Shown: positions 35,960 through 45,747 of the stretch, in pieces
Layout of the letters: each line of letters begins with the position of its first letter
How positions within the stretch are numbered: position 1 is the first letter of the stretch
Assembly (NCBI GenBank): GCA_021413975.1
Contig: JAIOPJ010000054.1
Span: 1-64,000 of the forward strand
Length of the DNA stretch: 64,000 nt
DNA from: Gemmatimonadota bacterium
GTDB lineage: Bacteria; Gemmatimonadota; Gemmatimonadetes; Gemmatimonadales; Gemmatimonadaceae
Reading direction: 5' to 3'
Notes under the pieces: generated by a model
Database searches by the model: none
Told to the model about the DNA's origin: nothing
Seen by the model: the letters and a program-made list of their open reading frames with translations, nothing else
Position numbers and translations under genes: made by a program

Positions 35960-36248
35960 GGAGCCTTGGGAGGGGGCGAGGTGGGAGCCCGAATATCGCT
36001 CGGGTGGCCCGGATGCGCGACCTCGTCGCGCAGCAGGTAGCGCACATCCTCGAGTTCGGCGCGACCCCGATCCAGGGGGCTGAGTCGCGGTGGCCACTCT
36101 GCGAGCTCAAGACTCCGAGGGTCTTGTCAACACGTTTGCCATGACTTCATGGAATCACGACGAACGTTGAGGCATACCGGGGGCCACCGCCGACCCGGAC
36201 ACCCGGACGCATCGACCGAAGTGGTCCGGTTCGATCCCGTCTGGCGCG
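35960..36248. other. Divergent intergenic region, 289 bases
   Basis: No gene is supported. A minus-strand TTGACA (36125-36130) lies about 165 bases before the DUF5916 start, but no -10 follows at a usual distance. A short inverted repeat AAGAC/GTCTT (36109-36125) overlaps it. Short helical frames on the minus strand here do not match anything known to me. Confidence 0.5.
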
Positions 36249-37856
36249 GTGCCACGTCAGCGGGCAATTTCCCGCGTCGCGTCCCCATTCCTCAGCGAGA
36301 GTGTTCCCCTGTCGTCAACTCCGGAACGACTGTGCGCCGCACTCGCCGCCGCGACACTCCTGTCGCTTGCCGCGTGCGAACCTGCGCCCGCCCGCCTCGT
36401 CACCGCCGACCCCGCGTTCTGCTCTCAGGTCAAGCTCACGGACGCGAAGCTCTCCGAGCACCTCGCACCCGTGGCCTCGCAGATGCGCACCCGCACCGGC
36501 GTCTACACGCTCGAGGAGGGTGACGCGTCCATGGTCGCGCGCGCCTGGCTCAGCGAGGCCGCCGAGCGGACGATCGACGTTCAGTACTTCATCTTCTCGG
36601 CGGACAACGTCGGGCTGATCGCGGTGGACTATCTCCTCCGTGCCGCCGAGCGCGGCGTCCGCGTGCGGCTCCTCGTGGACGACTTCATGGTCGAGGCGGA
36701 CGGCGAGACGCTCCTCGCGCTCGACGCGCACCCGAACCTCGAGATCCGGCTCTACAATCCGACCACGAACATCGGCAAGAAGCTCCCGGCCAAGCTCTTC
36801 AACCTCGCGACCGATCTCCGCGGCTTCAACCAGCGGATGCACAACAAGACGTTCATCGTCGATGGGCAGGTCGTGATCACCGGCGGCCGCAACATCGCCG
36901 ACGAGTACTTCGACTACGACCACACGTACAACTTCCGCGACCGCGACGTCCTGCTGCTCGGAGGGACCTCGGCCGACGTCCAGCGGTCATTCGACCGGTT
37001 CTGGGCGGACTCGCTCAGCGTTCCGGTCAGTTCACTCGTCCGGTCCGAGGTCGCTCCGTCGGATACGGCTGCCACGTACCGCTACCTGCGCGACTATGCC
37101 TGCGATCCGGCCAACTTCTGGCCGCAGGTACGGGAGCGCATCACCGCCTTGCCGGCGACGTTCGAGCGCATCCGCGAGTCGGGCGCGCTGGTCTGGTCCG
37201 ACAGCGTCACCTTCGTCACGGATGCTCCGGGGAAGAACGCCGGCACTGACGGGCTCGGCGGCGGCGGCGCGAGCACCGACGAACTGATCCGTCTCATCAG
37301 GGACGCGCGGAAGTCGGTGACGATCCAGTCACCCTACCTCGTGACCACGCGGGTGAGCCAGGACCTCTTCCGTGTAGCGGTGGGTCGCGGCGTCCGGGTG
37401 CGGATCCTCACCAACAGTCTCGCCTCGACCGACAATCTCGAAGCGTTCAGCGGCTACCAGCGCGAGCGCGACGCGCTGCTGGCGATCGGCGTGGAGCTCT
37501 ACGAGTTCAAGCCCGACGCGGCCGTACGCCGTGCGCTCATGACCGGGGCGCTGCAGACCAAGCTCGACTACGCGCCCGTCTTCGGGCTCCATGCCAAGTC
37601 CATGGTGGTGGACGACGCGATCGCGGTGATCGGGACCTTCAACCTCGACCCCCGCAGTGCCAACCTGAACACCGAGTGCATCACGGTGATCCGGGACGCG
37701 CGGATCGCGGGGGATCTGGCGCGCGCGATGGACGTGGACATGGCCCCCGAGAACGCCTGGCGGACGACGGTCGGGTTCAATCCTGACGGCGGGGTCGGGA
37801 TGGGGAAGCGCTTCGCGGTCTGGTGGAGGCGCGTGCTGCCGAAGGCGCTGCTGTAG
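36249..37856 (+). CDS. Lipoprotein phospholipase D / cardiolipin synthase-like protein
   Basis: 535 residues from GTG 36249 (start uncertain). A hydrophobic stretch ends in lipobox LAAC (Cys43), so the enzyme is lipid-anchored in the envelope. Two complete HKD motifs are present: HNKTFIVDG (His198, Lys200, Asp205) and HAKSMVVDD (His448, Lys450, Asp455), each followed by GGRN or GTFN. The order matches cardiolipin-synthase-like PLD proteins, but the lipoprotein anchor and lack of two N-terminal TM helices point to a periplasmic phospholipase or transphosphatidylase. It is convergent with ppc, 24 bases away. Confidence 0.85.
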   Translation: MPRQRAISRVASPFLSESVPLSSTPERLCAALAAATLLSLAACEPAPARLVTADPAFCSQVKLTDAKLSEHLAPVASQMRTRTGVYTLEEGDASMVARAWLSEAAERTIDVQYFIFSADNVGLIAVDYLLRAAERGVRVRLLVDDFMVEADGETLLALDAHPNLEIRLYNPTTNIGKKLPAKLFNLATDLRGFNQRMHNKTFIVDGQVVITGGRNIADEYFDYDHTYNFRDRDVLLLGGTSADVQRSFDRFWADSLSVPVSSLVRSEVAPSDTAATYRYLRDYACDPANFWPQVRERITALPATFERIRESGALVWSDSVTFVTDAPGKNAGTDGLGGGGASTDELIRLIRDARKSVTIQSPYLVTTRVSQDLFRVAVGRGVRVRILTNSLASTDNLEAFSGYQRERDALLAIGVELYEFKPDAAVRRALMTGALQTKLDYAPVFGLHAKSMVVDDAIAVIGTFNLDPRSANLNTECITVIRDARIAGDLARAMDVDMAPENAWRTTVGFNPDGGVGMGKRFAVWWRRVLPKALL

Positions 37857-37880
37857 TGCGCCGCCGGCGCTGGCCATCGC

Positions 37881-40568
37881 TCACCCGGTGTTCCGCATTC
37901 CCGCCGCCACCCCGTTCACCGTCACCAGGAACGCGTCGAGCAGCGCCGGATCGTCGTCATCCGCACGCAACCGCGAGAGCACTTCGACCTGCACGAGGTT
38001 GATCGGATCGACGTAGGGGTTCCGCACGTCGATCGACCGCCGCAGCACGGGGTTCTCCGCGAGCAGCCGCTCGTGGCCGGTCACCTGCAGCGTGGCCTCG
38101 ATGGTCCGCTGCAGATCGGCCCGGAGTCTCTCGCCGAGTGGCTGCAACGCGGGCGGCACGAGCTGCGCGTCGTAGTACGCCGAGATACCGGGCGATGCCT
38201 TGGCGAGCACCATCTCCACGAGGTCCATCGTGGAACGGAAGAAGGGCCACTCCCGGTACATCGCGCGCAGTTCGGCGCGCGCGCCCTCGCCGACCGCCTC
38301 GTTGACAGCCTCGCCGATGCCGAGCCAGGCCGGCAGCATGAGCCGCGTCTGTGTCCACGCGAAGACCCAGGGGATCGCGCGCAGCGACGCGACGCCGCCA
38401 CCGGAGCGCCGTCGCGCCGGCCGGCTGCCGATGCGCATGCGTCCGAGCTCGAGCTCCGGTGTCGCGAGGCGGAAGTACTCCAGGAACTCGGGCGTCTCGT
38501 ACACGAGCTTGCGATAGGTGCTGCGGGAGGTGGCCGCCATGCGTTGCATGCGCGTCCGCCACGCGTCGCTCACTCCGTCGTGCGGTGTGAGCGACGCCTC
38601 GAGCGTGGCGGTCGTGTAGACCTCGAGCGTGCGGTCGGCGATCTGCGGCAGGCCGAACTGCGCGTCCACCATCTCGCCCTGCTCGGTGACGCGGATGGTG
38701 CCGTCGACCGAGCCCGGCGGCTGGGACTGGATCGCGAGATGCGTGGGTCCGCCGCCGCGTCCCACCGACCCGCCGCGTCCATGGAAGAGCGTCAGGCTCA
38801 CGCCATGCGCCTTGGTCACGGCGACGAGCCGCTCCTGCGCCGTGTAGAGCTCCCAAGCGGCCGCGAGCCGGCCCGCATCCTTCGCCGAATCGGAGTAGCC
38901 GACCATGACCTCGACGCGTCCGTGGGTGCGCGCCGCGTACCACGGGATGTCGAGCAGGGCGGCGATGCACGCGTCGGAGCCGCGGAGATAGTTCGCGGTC
39001 TCGAACAACGGCACGACGCGCAGGGGATCCGTCATTCCCGCGGCGCGCTGGAGCAGCTCCACCGCGAGCACGTCGGAGGGACGGGCCGCCATGGAGATGA
39101 CGTACGCGCCGAGCGCGTCGCGCGGCAGCGTCGCGGCGACGCGCACCGTGTCGATCACGTCGAGCACGGCATCGTCGAACGGCTCGGCCGAGGCCAGCGC
39201 CCCTCGCGTCACGGCCGCATCACCCTGCAACTCTCCCAGCAGGAACGTCTGACGCGCGGCCTCGTCCCACGACTGGTACGCCCCGAGTCCGGCGCGCCGC
39301 GTGATCGCGTCCATCGCGTCAGTGTGGCGATCGGCCTCCTGACGGAGGTCGAGCCGCACGAGCGAGAGGCCAAGACTCGGGATGCGACGCAGGAGGTCGA
39401 GCAACCGCCCTTGGGCGACCGTCGCGCCGCCCGTCTCCATGAGCGAGCGGTGGCAGAGCCGGAGCGGTTCGGCGAGTCGTTCAGCGTCCGTGTAGTCGGC
39501 GGGATCGGCGGCGTAGGGCGCGTCGGCATCGATGAGTCGCTGCATCCGGTCGCGCATCGCGCGCAGGCGCGTGATCACGCCCTTGAGCAGCACGCGATAC
39601 GGTTCGGCCACGTCGCCAACGCGGGCGTGGAGCTCCGCGCTGCCGCGACGCATGGACAGCTCGCCGCGCAGCGCCTCGATCTCCTGCCGGTAGAGGTCGG
39701 CCGCCATCCAGCGCGCGAGCATCACGGCGCGCCCGGTCACCTGCGGCGTCACGTTCGGGTTGCCGTCACGGTCGCCGCCGATCCATGACCCGAACCGGAT
39801 GGGCGCGGCGTCGAGCGCGAGGCCCTTGCCGGTCGCCGACACGAGCGCGCGATCGAGCGCCGCGAGATGCCGTGGGACGGCGTCCCAGAGCGTCTGCTCG
39901 AACACGACGAGTCCCCACTTCACCTCGTCGAACGGCGTCGGGGGATCGCGACGCACTTCGTCCGTCATCCAGGTGGCGGCGATCTCGGCGGCGAGGTCCT
40001 GATGCAACTCGGCCCGTTCTTCCGCGGTCAGGTCCGGGCGATCATCGAGCGCGAGCAACTCGGCGATCCGGCGCTGCTTGCGGCGGAGCGTGCGGCGCAC
40101 GACCTCGGTGGGGTGCGCGGTGAGCACGAGCTCGATGCGCAGCGCGGCGACGCCGGCATGCAGCCCCTCGGGCGTGATGCCCTGCGCGAGGAGTCGCGTG
40201 AAGCTGTCAGCGAGCGAACCGCGCTGCGGTGCACTGTTCTCCAGCGCCTGATAGTCGCGCCGCCGGCGGATCCGGTGATGCTGCTCGGCGATGTTGGCGA
40301 GGCCGAGGAAGTGCGCGAAGCCCCGTGCGACCGCGAGCGCGTCGGGGACGGAGAGCGAGCGGAGCGTCCGTTCGAGCGCGGCCAGTTCGGACGCATCGCG
40401 GCGCGCGACCTTGGCGAGGGCTCGGACCTGCTCCACGGCGTCGAAGAGACGGTCGCCGCCCTGCTCGCGGAGCGTGCGACCGAGCAGGTCGCCGAGCAGG
40501 TGAACGTCGTCCTGGAGCCGCTGGTGCGGGTCGACGAGCGCCGGAGCGGCGACGGAGGGGAGGGCCAT
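37881..40568 (-). CDS. ppc: Phosphoenolpyruvate carboxylase
   Basis: 895 residues from ATG 40568; upstream codons in frame are not family-like. Catalytic signatures are complete: LTAHPTEVVRRT (His152), GSWIGGDRDGNPNVTP, GYSDSAKDAG (Lys563), FHGRGGSVGRGGGP and the RAIPWVFAWTQTRLMLPAWLG region, with the family-typical NTG end. It converts phosphoenolpyruvate and bicarbonate to oxaloacetate for anaplerosis. It stands alone between a convergent PLD gene and the divergent Uma2 remnant. Confidence 0.97.
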   Translation of the reverse strand: MALPSVAAPALVDPHQRLQDDVHLLGDLLGRTLREQGGDRLFDAVEQVRALAKVARRDASELAALERTLRSLSVPDALAVARGFAHFLGLANIAEQHHRIRRRRDYQALENSAPQRGSLADSFTRLLAQGITPEGLHAGVAALRIELVLTAHPTEVVRRTLRRKQRRIAELLALDDRPDLTAEERAELHQDLAAEIAATWMTDEVRRDPPTPFDEVKWGLVVFEQTLWDAVPRHLAALDRALVSATGKGLALDAAPIRFGSWIGGDRDGNPNVTPQVTGRAVMLARWMAADLYRQEIEALRGELSMRRGSAELHARVGDVAEPYRVLLKGVITRLRAMRDRMQRLIDADAPYAADPADYTDAERLAEPLRLCHRSLMETGGATVAQGRLLDLLRRIPSLGLSLVRLDLRQEADRHTDAMDAITRRAGLGAYQSWDEAARQTFLLGELQGDAAVTRGALASAEPFDDAVLDVIDTVRVAATLPRDALGAYVISMAARPSDVLAVELLQRAAGMTDPLRVVPLFETANYLRGSDACIAALLDIPWYAARTHGRVEVMVGYSDSAKDAGRLAAAWELYTAQERLVAVTKAHGVSLTLFHGRGGSVGRGGGPTHLAIQSQPPGSVDGTIRVTEQGEMVDAQFGLPQIADRTLEVYTTATLEASLTPHDGVSDAWRTRMQRMAATSRSTYRKLVYETPEFLEYFRLATPELELGRMRIGSRPARRRSGGGVASLRAIPWVFAWTQTRLMLPAWLGIGEAVNEAVGEGARAELRAMYREWPFFRSTMDLVEMVLAKASPGISAYYDAQLVPPALQPLGERLRADLQRTIEATLQVTGHERLLAENPVLRRSIDVRNPYVDPINLVQVEVLSRLRADDDDPALLDAFLVTVNGVAAGMRNTG

Positions 40569-40755
40569 GAGGTGCGTCGGAGAGGTGACGGACGTGGAGA
40601 GCCCTCCGATTCTCGCACCCGAACACGCGAAAGTCGAGCGGGCGCATCGCGACGCGTCTTCCGGCACTGACTCGATGCCGAGGGCCGAGTTGGCCGTCCT
40701 ACCTTGGCCGCATGTCCCGTTGCCAACCCCGCCGAGCCGAGCGTACCGTATGGCC

Positions 40756-41316
40756 ATGCCCGCTGGAATGCAGGACCAGGAGTGGACCGTCGAGCGAGCG
40801 CTCGCGCTGCCGGAGGACGGGAATCGGTACGAAGTGCTCGATGGGGAGCTCTTCGTGACGCCGTCGCCGAGTTGGGGGCATCAGTCGGCGCTGGAGGAGA
40901 TCGGCGCGCGTCTGCACGTGTACGTGAACGCGCATCGACTCGGTTGGACTCGGCGGGCCCCCGCCGACATCGTCTTCACGCCGCGTCGGCTGGTACAGCC
41001 CGACCTGTTCGTCGTGCCGGCGCGTGAAAACGGTCCGCCTCGGTCGTGGGTCGAGGTGAAGACGTTGTTGCTCGCCATCGAGGTCCTCTCGCCGAGCACC
41101 GCGCGCGCCGACAGGCATCGCAAACGCGAGATCTACCAGAGCGAGGGCGTACCGGAATAGTGGATCATCGACGCCGACGCGAGGCTCGTCGAACGCTGGC
41201 GGCCGTTCGATGAGCGGCCCGAGATCGTGTCGGGGGAACTGATCTGGCAGCCGCGCGCCGATCTGCCGCCGTTCCGCCTCGCCCTGGAGGAGTTCTTCAG
41301 CGAAGTGGCGAGCTGA
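40756..41316 (+). pseudogene. Uma2-family (DUF820) endonuclease-like gene with in-frame amber codon
   Basis: From ATG 40756 (or 40750) the frame gives a normal Uma2 protein: YEVLDGELFVTPSPSWGHQ, the PD-(D/E)XK elements QPDLFVV, LLAIEVLSPST and DRHRKREIY. At codon 135 (41158-41160) there is TAG inside GVPE-stop-WIIDADARLVERW, where the family normally has Tyr (VPEYWI). Coding continues intact in the same frame to TGA 41314-41316, total length 186 codons, normal for the family. One base change from a Tyr codon explains it. It is either a recent pseudogene, a sequencing error, or read through. Confidence 0.8.
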
Positions 41317-41337
41317 GTGCACGCCAGGGACTGATCC

Positions 41338-42474
41338 TCAGGGCCGCGCCGCCGCTGGTGCCGCCTTGAGCGCCGGATCGATCACCCCGGCGATCCCGTG
41401 CGCGAAGGTCCCCGGGTTCGCGTCACCGAGGTTCATCATCACGATCACGGTGAGCCCGTCCCCCACGTAGCGCGCGATGTACGTCTTGAACCCCTGCCAG
41501 GACCCGCCGTGCTCGATGATGCGGTGTCCGTTCACGTTGCCGAGCGCCCAGCCGAAGCCGTAGGGATGCGTCGTGCCGTCATTGAGCCGGATCGGCGTCC
41601 ACATCTGCGCGAGGCTCGCCTGCGGCAGCACGCGGTCGCCGTAGAGCGCGGCATCCCACTTGGCGAGGTCGAGCACCGTGAGGTAGAGGCTGCCATCGGC
41701 CGTGGTGTTGAACTTCCGCGAGACCCATGACTGATTGACGATCGCGCCGTCAGCCGTCTCGTACCCCGCCGCGCGGTTGGGAACGATGGCCGGCTCGTTG
41801 ATGATCATCGCGGTCGTCATGCCGAGCGGACCGAAGATCCGTTCCTCGAGCAGGTCGCCGTAGAAGCGGCCGGTCACCTTCTCGATCACGTAGCCGAGCA
41901 TGACGTAGCCCGGGTTGCTGTAGCTCCACTTGCTCCCCGGCGTGAAGTCCAGCGGCTGTTCGCCGATGATCCGCGCGACGGTGCTGTCGGCGTACTCGAG
42001 GTGCAGGTCGACCTTCTCGTAGAACTTCTCGGAGATCCCCGAGGTGTGCGAGAGCATCTGGCGGATCGTGATCCCGCGCCAGGCGGCAGGGCCGTTGGGG
42101 AAGAACTTCGCCAGGCGGTCGTCGAGGCTCAGCTTCCCCTCGCCGATGAGCTGCATCACGAGCGTCGCAGTGAACTGCTTGCCGACCGACCCCGATTGGA
42201 AGACGGTGGCCGTCGTGACCGGCACGTTGTGTTCGAGGTTGGCGCTGCCGTAGCCCTGGGCGCGGACGAGCACACCGTTGCGGACGATGGCCATCGCGAG
42301 GCCCGGGACGCGCTGCTTGACCATCTCGGTGCGGACGAAGCCGTCCACAGCGGACCAGTCGGGCGGCGCGGCGGCGGGCCCAACCGTCTGCGCGAGCGCT
42401 GGCCGGGAGTACGCCGAGACGAGAACGAGCGGCGTGAGCAGGAGCGCGAACGAGGTCGGGAGCTGGGCGCGCAT
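41338..42474 (-). CDS. Secreted beta-lactamase-like serine hydrolase
   Basis: 378 residues with signal peptide (PALAQT, about 25-30). The class C/DD-peptidase motifs are intact: SxxK in SGSVGKQF (Ser96, Lys99), YSN (185-187) in KWSYSNPGY, and HGG in IEHGGSWQG near residue 327. The family (PF00144) includes esterases, D-aminopeptidases and penicillin-binding-like proteins; true beta-lactamase activity is not implied. It acts in the periplasm. It is divergent from the Kelch protein gene, 104 bases apart. Confidence 0.9.
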   Translation of the reverse strand: MRAQLPTSFALLLTPLVLVSAYSRPALAQTVGPAAAPPDWSAVDGFVRTEMVKQRVPGLAMAIVRNGVLVRAQGYGSANLEHNVPVTTATVFQSGSVGKQFTATLVMQLIGEGKLSLDDRLAKFFPNGPAAWRGITIRQMLSHTSGISEKFYEKVDLHLEYADSTVARIIGEQPLDFTPGSKWSYSNPGYVMLGYVIEKVTGRFYGDLLEERIFGPLGMTTAMIINEPAIVPNRAAGYETADGAIVNQSWVSRKFNTTADGSLYLTVLDLAKWDAALYGDRVLPQASLAQMWTPIRLNDGTTHPYGFGWALGNVNGHRIIEHGGSWQGFKTYIARYVGDGLTVIVMMNLGDANPGTFAHGIAGVIDPALKAAPAAARP

Positions 42475-42578
42475 GGATGTCGTCGTCCGGGCGTGGGTTG
42501 GCCCACGAAGATGACCCCGCGCGCCCGGGATGTCGAGCGCGCTCGCCGCGAATGGTGCCGGAACGTAGCTTCACGACC

Positions 42579-43631
42579 ATGACCGCTTCCTCTCGCAGCT
42601 CGCTGCTGTTCGTCGCCCTGCTCGCGGCCGGTCCGGTGATCGGTCAAGCCCAGGAAGTGCCCGCCCTCCCTGCGCCCTTCACCAACAACGCCGTCGCTTC
42701 CGGCCGCACCTCCCTCGGCTGGACGCTCTTCTCGGCGCTCGGCGTCGACTCCACCAAACGCTGGTCCGGCATCGCCCGGCGTGCGTTCTCGTGGACACCC
42801 GGTGCCACGCAGTGGACCGAACTCCCGCCCGTGCCGGGCCCCGTCGGACGCCTGGCCTCGAGCGCGGCCGTGGTGCGTGGCCGACTCTACGTGTTCGGCG
42901 GTTACTCGGTCGACTCCGCCGGCGGCGAGGTCAGCCACGCGTCGGTCGACATCTACGATCCATCCACCTCGCAGTGGACGGCCGGGGCGCCGATCCCGAT
43001 CGCCGTGGACGACATGGTCGCCGGAGTGTACAACGATTCGCTCGTGTACCTCGTGTCCGGTTGGCACGACACGGAGAACGTCGCCAACGTGCAGCTGTAC
43101 GACGTGGTGCATGACCGGTGGTCGCAGGCCACGCCCTTCCCCGGCACGGCGGTCTTCGGCGGCAGCGGCGAGATCGCCGAGTCGATGATCGTGATCGTCG
43201 ACGGCGCCAGGCGCGCGCGTCGCGGCCCGAAGTACGTCATGGCGCCGCAATCCTGGGCCGGCATGATCGATCCGCGCGATGCCACGAACATCATGTGGAC
43301 GGAACTCGGGCGGCACCCGGGTGCGCCGCGCTATCGCGCAGCAGCCTCGCCCTGCGGGTCGCTCGTCGTGATCGCGGGCGGCACCGCCAATCCGTACAAC
43401 TACGACGGGATCGGCTACGACGGTCGTCCGTCGTCGCCGGTCGCACAGGTCATCGCGTTCGATACCCGCACCGGCGGCTGGCGCGAGCTTGCCGCAGCAC
43501 CGCGCGCGACGATGGACCATCGTGCACTCGCCATCGACGGCGCGCGGGCGATGCTCGTGGGGGGCATGCGCGACCCGCAGCGCGTCGCCGCCGACGTCGT
43601 GACCTGGACGCTCGACTCCTGCACGCGCTGA
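42579..43631 (+). CDS. Secreted Kelch-repeat beta-propeller protein
   Basis: 350 residues from ATG 42579, with signal peptide to about residue 24 (VIGQAQ). Kelch blades are clear: SSAAVVRGRLYVFGGYSVD, VDIYDPSTSQWTAGAPIP, VQLYDVVHDRWSQATPFPG and MDHRALAIDGARAMLVGG, with paired Gly and spaced Tyr/Trp. Five or six blades are expected. No catalytic residues are evident; a binding role in the periplasm is likely. The NTF2-like gene follows 31 bases later on the same strand. Confidence 0.82.
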   Translation: MTASSRSSLLFVALLAAGPVIGQAQEVPALPAPFTNNAVASGRTSLGWTLFSALGVDSTKRWSGIARRAFSWTPGATQWTELPPVPGPVGRLASSAAVVRGRLYVFGGYSVDSAGGEVSHASVDIYDPSTSQWTAGAPIPIAVDDMVAGVYNDSLVYLVSGWHDTENVANVQLYDVVHDRWSQATPFPGTAVFGGSGEIAESMIVIVDGARRARRGPKYVMAPQSWAGMIDPRDATNIMWTELGRHPGAPRYRAAASPCGSLVVIAGGTANPYNYDGIGYDGRPSSPVAQVIAFDTRTGGWRELAAAPRATMDHRALAIDGARAMLVGGMRDPQRVAADVVTWTLDSCTR

Positions 43632-43662
43632 GCGCCTTCACCCTGCATCCGGAGACCGTCCC

Positions 43663-44145
43663 ATGAAGTTCCTTCGCGATCGCTCGCGTCTCGTGGCCAT
43701 CCCCCTCTTGCTGACGGTCGCCCTCCTCGTGGGTGCGTCGCGCGTCAGCATGCCCGACCGGGCCCAGAGCGACGCCGACGATGTGAAGGCCACGATGGTC
43801 GCCATGTGGGCGGCGATCGAGGCGGGCAACATCGATCTGTACGCGTCGTACGTGCACCCGGACTTCACCCAGTTCGGCGAGAACGACACCTACCTCGCGT
43901 CGGGCAAGGCGCTCGAAGTCCGCAGCATGGCCGACTACGTGAAGCGCGCGACCAACGTCCACACCGAGATGCACGACCCGCGCGTGACCGTGCGTGGCAC
44001 GGTGGCGTGGGTGACCTACTACTGGACCGATTCGGGCTACTCCAGCGGCGCGCGATTCACCAGCCGCGGCAAGTCGACGCGGATCTTCGTGAAGGAGAAC
44101 GGGCGCTGGCTCTGCGTCCACGGGCACTACACCGCGGTGCCCTGA
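43663..44145 (+). CDS. Exported NTF2-like (SnoaL/DUF4440) protein
   Basis: 160 residues with an N-terminal hydrophobic signal or anchor (VAIPLLLTVALLVGAS, about 11-26). A single NTF2-like domain follows: VAMWAAIEAGNIDLYASYVH, FTSRGKSTRIFVKENGRWLCVHGHY, the pattern of DUF4440/SnoaL_3. Such domains bind small ligands or act as isomerases; nothing here decides. Likely co-transcribed with the Kelch gene and convergent with the esterase gene, with a 7-base gap. Confidence 0.8.
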   Translation: MKFLRDRSRLVAIPLLLTVALLVGASRVSMPDRAQSDADDVKATMVAMWAAIEAGNIDLYASYVHPDFTQFGENDTYLASGKALEVRSMADYVKRATNVHTEMHDPRVTVRGTVAWVTYYWTDSGYSSGARFTSRGKSTRIFVKENGRWLCVHGHYTAVP

Positions 44146-44152
44146 GGCCGGC

Positions 44153-44803
44153 TCAGCCGCCCGCGACGCGCTCCACCAGCTCCCGGGCGAACGCGATCTC
44201 GTCGTCGTTCACCATGTGCCCCATCCCTTCGTAGATACGGCACGTGACCTCGGCGCCCATCCGCTCCAGGTGCGCCGCGCTCTCGCGCACCCGAGGCTCG
44301 GGGATGTGCGAGTCGATGTCGCTGCAACCGAGGAAGATCGGCGTGCCCGCGAAGTCGCCGTCGGCGCTCCACTGCGTGCCCGGCGGGCCGATCAGGGCGC
44401 CGGAGAACACGATGACGCCTCCGTAGCGCCGCGGCCGTCGCTGCGCCGAGGTCGAGGCGAGGCAGGCCCCCTGCGAGAAGCCGAGCAGGATGATCCGCTC
44501 CTCGGGGATCCCCGCGGCCACGACCTCGTCGATGAGCGCGTGGATCACGCCGATGCCCGACATGATCCCCGGTTCGTTCTGCGCCGTCGGGGCCATGAAG
44601 CTCATGGGGTACCAGGTGCCCCCGCTCGCGCCGGGCGCGAGGTAGGCGACGTCGGGATGCGGGATCGCCGCCGCGAGCTCGAGGATGCTCTGCGGCGAGG
44701 CGCCGCGGCCATGGACCATGATGACCGCCGCACGCGCCTCGGCGAGCGCGCGGCCGCGCGTCACGACGGGCTGTCCGGCATGCGGGGCGATCGGAGCGGG
44801 CAT
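44153..44803 (-). CDS. Phospholipase/carboxylesterase-family hydrolase (MhqD-like)
   Basis: 216 residues from ATG 44803, whose A is shared with the upstream stop (TGATG), so it is coupled to the dioxygenase gene. Catalytic triad: Ser110 in LLGFSQGACLA, Asp near 164 in GCSDIDSHIP and His196 in GMGHMVND. It is cytoplasmic with no signal. In Bacillus the MhqO ring-cleaving dioxygenase and MhqD hydrolase are neighbours induced by methylhydroquinone. The same gene pair here suggests quinone or aromatic electrophile detoxification, an inference from family and order. Confidence 0.85.
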   Translation of the reverse strand: MPAPIAPHAGQPVVTRGRALAEARAAVIMVHGRGASPQSILELAAAIPHPDVAYLAPGASGGTWYPMSFMAPTAQNEPGIMSGIGVIHALIDEVVAAGIPEERIILLGFSQGACLASTSAQRRPRRYGGVIVFSGALIGPPGTQWSADGDFAGTPIFLGCSDIDSHIPEPRVRESAAHLERMGAEVTCRIYEGMGHMVNDDEIAFARELVERVAGG

Positions 44804-45744
44804 CAATAGGTGACCGGCGGCAGCAACTGCTCGATCAGCGGACGCCGCTGTTCCTCCCACGGCGGGAGCTTGAGCGCGCGCCCCAACTCGGCGAGTGGTT
44901 CGTCGATCGCGAAGCCAGGCGGCAGCGTCGCGATCTCATAGAGCACGCCGTTGGGTTCGCGGAAGTAGATCGAGGTGAAGTACTGTCGATCCATCACGTC
45001 GGTCACCTGGAAGCCCATCCGGCGGAGTTCACGCTGCATGCGCAGCTGGTCCTCGGGTGTCGCGACGGCGAAGGCCACGTGATGCACGGTGCCGAGCCCG
45101 TTGATCGCCCCCGGTGCGCCGCCGGCGTTGCTGACCTCCACGAGCCGGCCGGGCGTGGCGTCGCCCATCGCGAAGCGCTCCGTGCCTTCCGCCTCGCCGA
45201 CCTTGCGCGCGTCGAGCATCCGCGTGAGCAGTGCGCCGGTGCTCTCGGGCTGACGGACGGCCATGGAGACGCTGTGGATGCCGCGGATCGCCTGCGACGC
45301 GTGGATGTCCGGACGCGTCCATGGCGCGCGTTCGTCTCCCGAGGTCCCGACGATCCGGATGTGCAGGCCCGAGGGATCGTCGAAGTGCAGCGAGTCCTCA
45401 CCGAAGGGCGTCGGATCGCCGGTGTAGGGGACACCCGCCGCCGCGAGCCGTGCCCGCCAGAAGTCCATGGCCCCTGCAGGCGCACTGAACGAGGTGACGT
45501 CGATCTGCCCGGCGCCGTTCGCCCCCTCCCGCACGCCCATGCCGGCGTACGGGAAGGTGGTCATGATCGTGCCCGGCTCGCCGGCCTCGTTCCCGTAGTA
45601 GAAGTGGTAGACGCCGGGGTTGTCGAAGTTGACGGTCTTCTTCACGAGCCGCTGGCCGAGGAGGCCGACGTAGAAGTCGACGTCGGCCTGGGCATCGCTC
45701 ACGGTGGCGGTGACGTGGTGCAGGCCGCTGATCAGTGCATCCAT
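44803..45744 (-). CDS. Ring-cleaving dioxygenase, VOC superfamily (MhqO-like)
   Basis: 313 residues with two glyoxalase/VOC halves. Metal-ligand candidates are His9/His10 in GLHHVTA, the second-half His in VHHVAFAV (about 222) and Glu in GVLYEIAT (about 270). The MhqO/PcpA-like type opens hydroquinone rings with Fe(II). Family hallmarks FVYG-type strand VYHFYYGNEAGEPGTIMTTF and FYFREPNGVLYE-like end are present. It follows the deacylase gene by 3 bases and overlaps the hydrolase gene by one base. Confidence 0.87.
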   Translation of the reverse strand: MDALISGLHHVTATVSDAQADVDFYVGLLGQRLVKKTVNFDNPGVYHFYYGNEAGEPGTIMTTFPYAGMGVREGANGAGQIDVTSFSAPAGAMDFWRARLAAAGVPYTGDPTPFGEDSLHFDDPSGLHIRIVGTSGDERAPWTRPDIHASQAIRGIHSVSMAVRQPESTGALLTRMLDARKVGEAEGTERFAMGDATPGRLVEVSNAGGAPGAINGLGTVHHVAFAVATPEDQLRMQRELRRMGFQVTDVMDRQYFTSIYFREPNGVLYEIATLPPGFAIDEPLAELGRALKLPPWEEQRRPLIEQLLPPVTY

Positions 45745-45747
45745 CGG

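Noticed and set aside
36125..36130. Minus-strand TTGACA upstream of the DUF5916 gene
   Set aside because: No acceptable -10 at 16-18 bases, and the gene start is about 165 bases away.
37858..37870. GCGCC / GGCGC hairpin between the PLD and ppc genes
   Set aside because: A 5-bp stem is expected by chance at this GC content.
41338..42474. Beta-lactamase-like gene as an antibiotic-resistance determinant
   Set aside because: SxxK, YSN and HGG motifs are shared by esterases and peptidases of PF00144; nothing shows beta-lactam hydrolysis.
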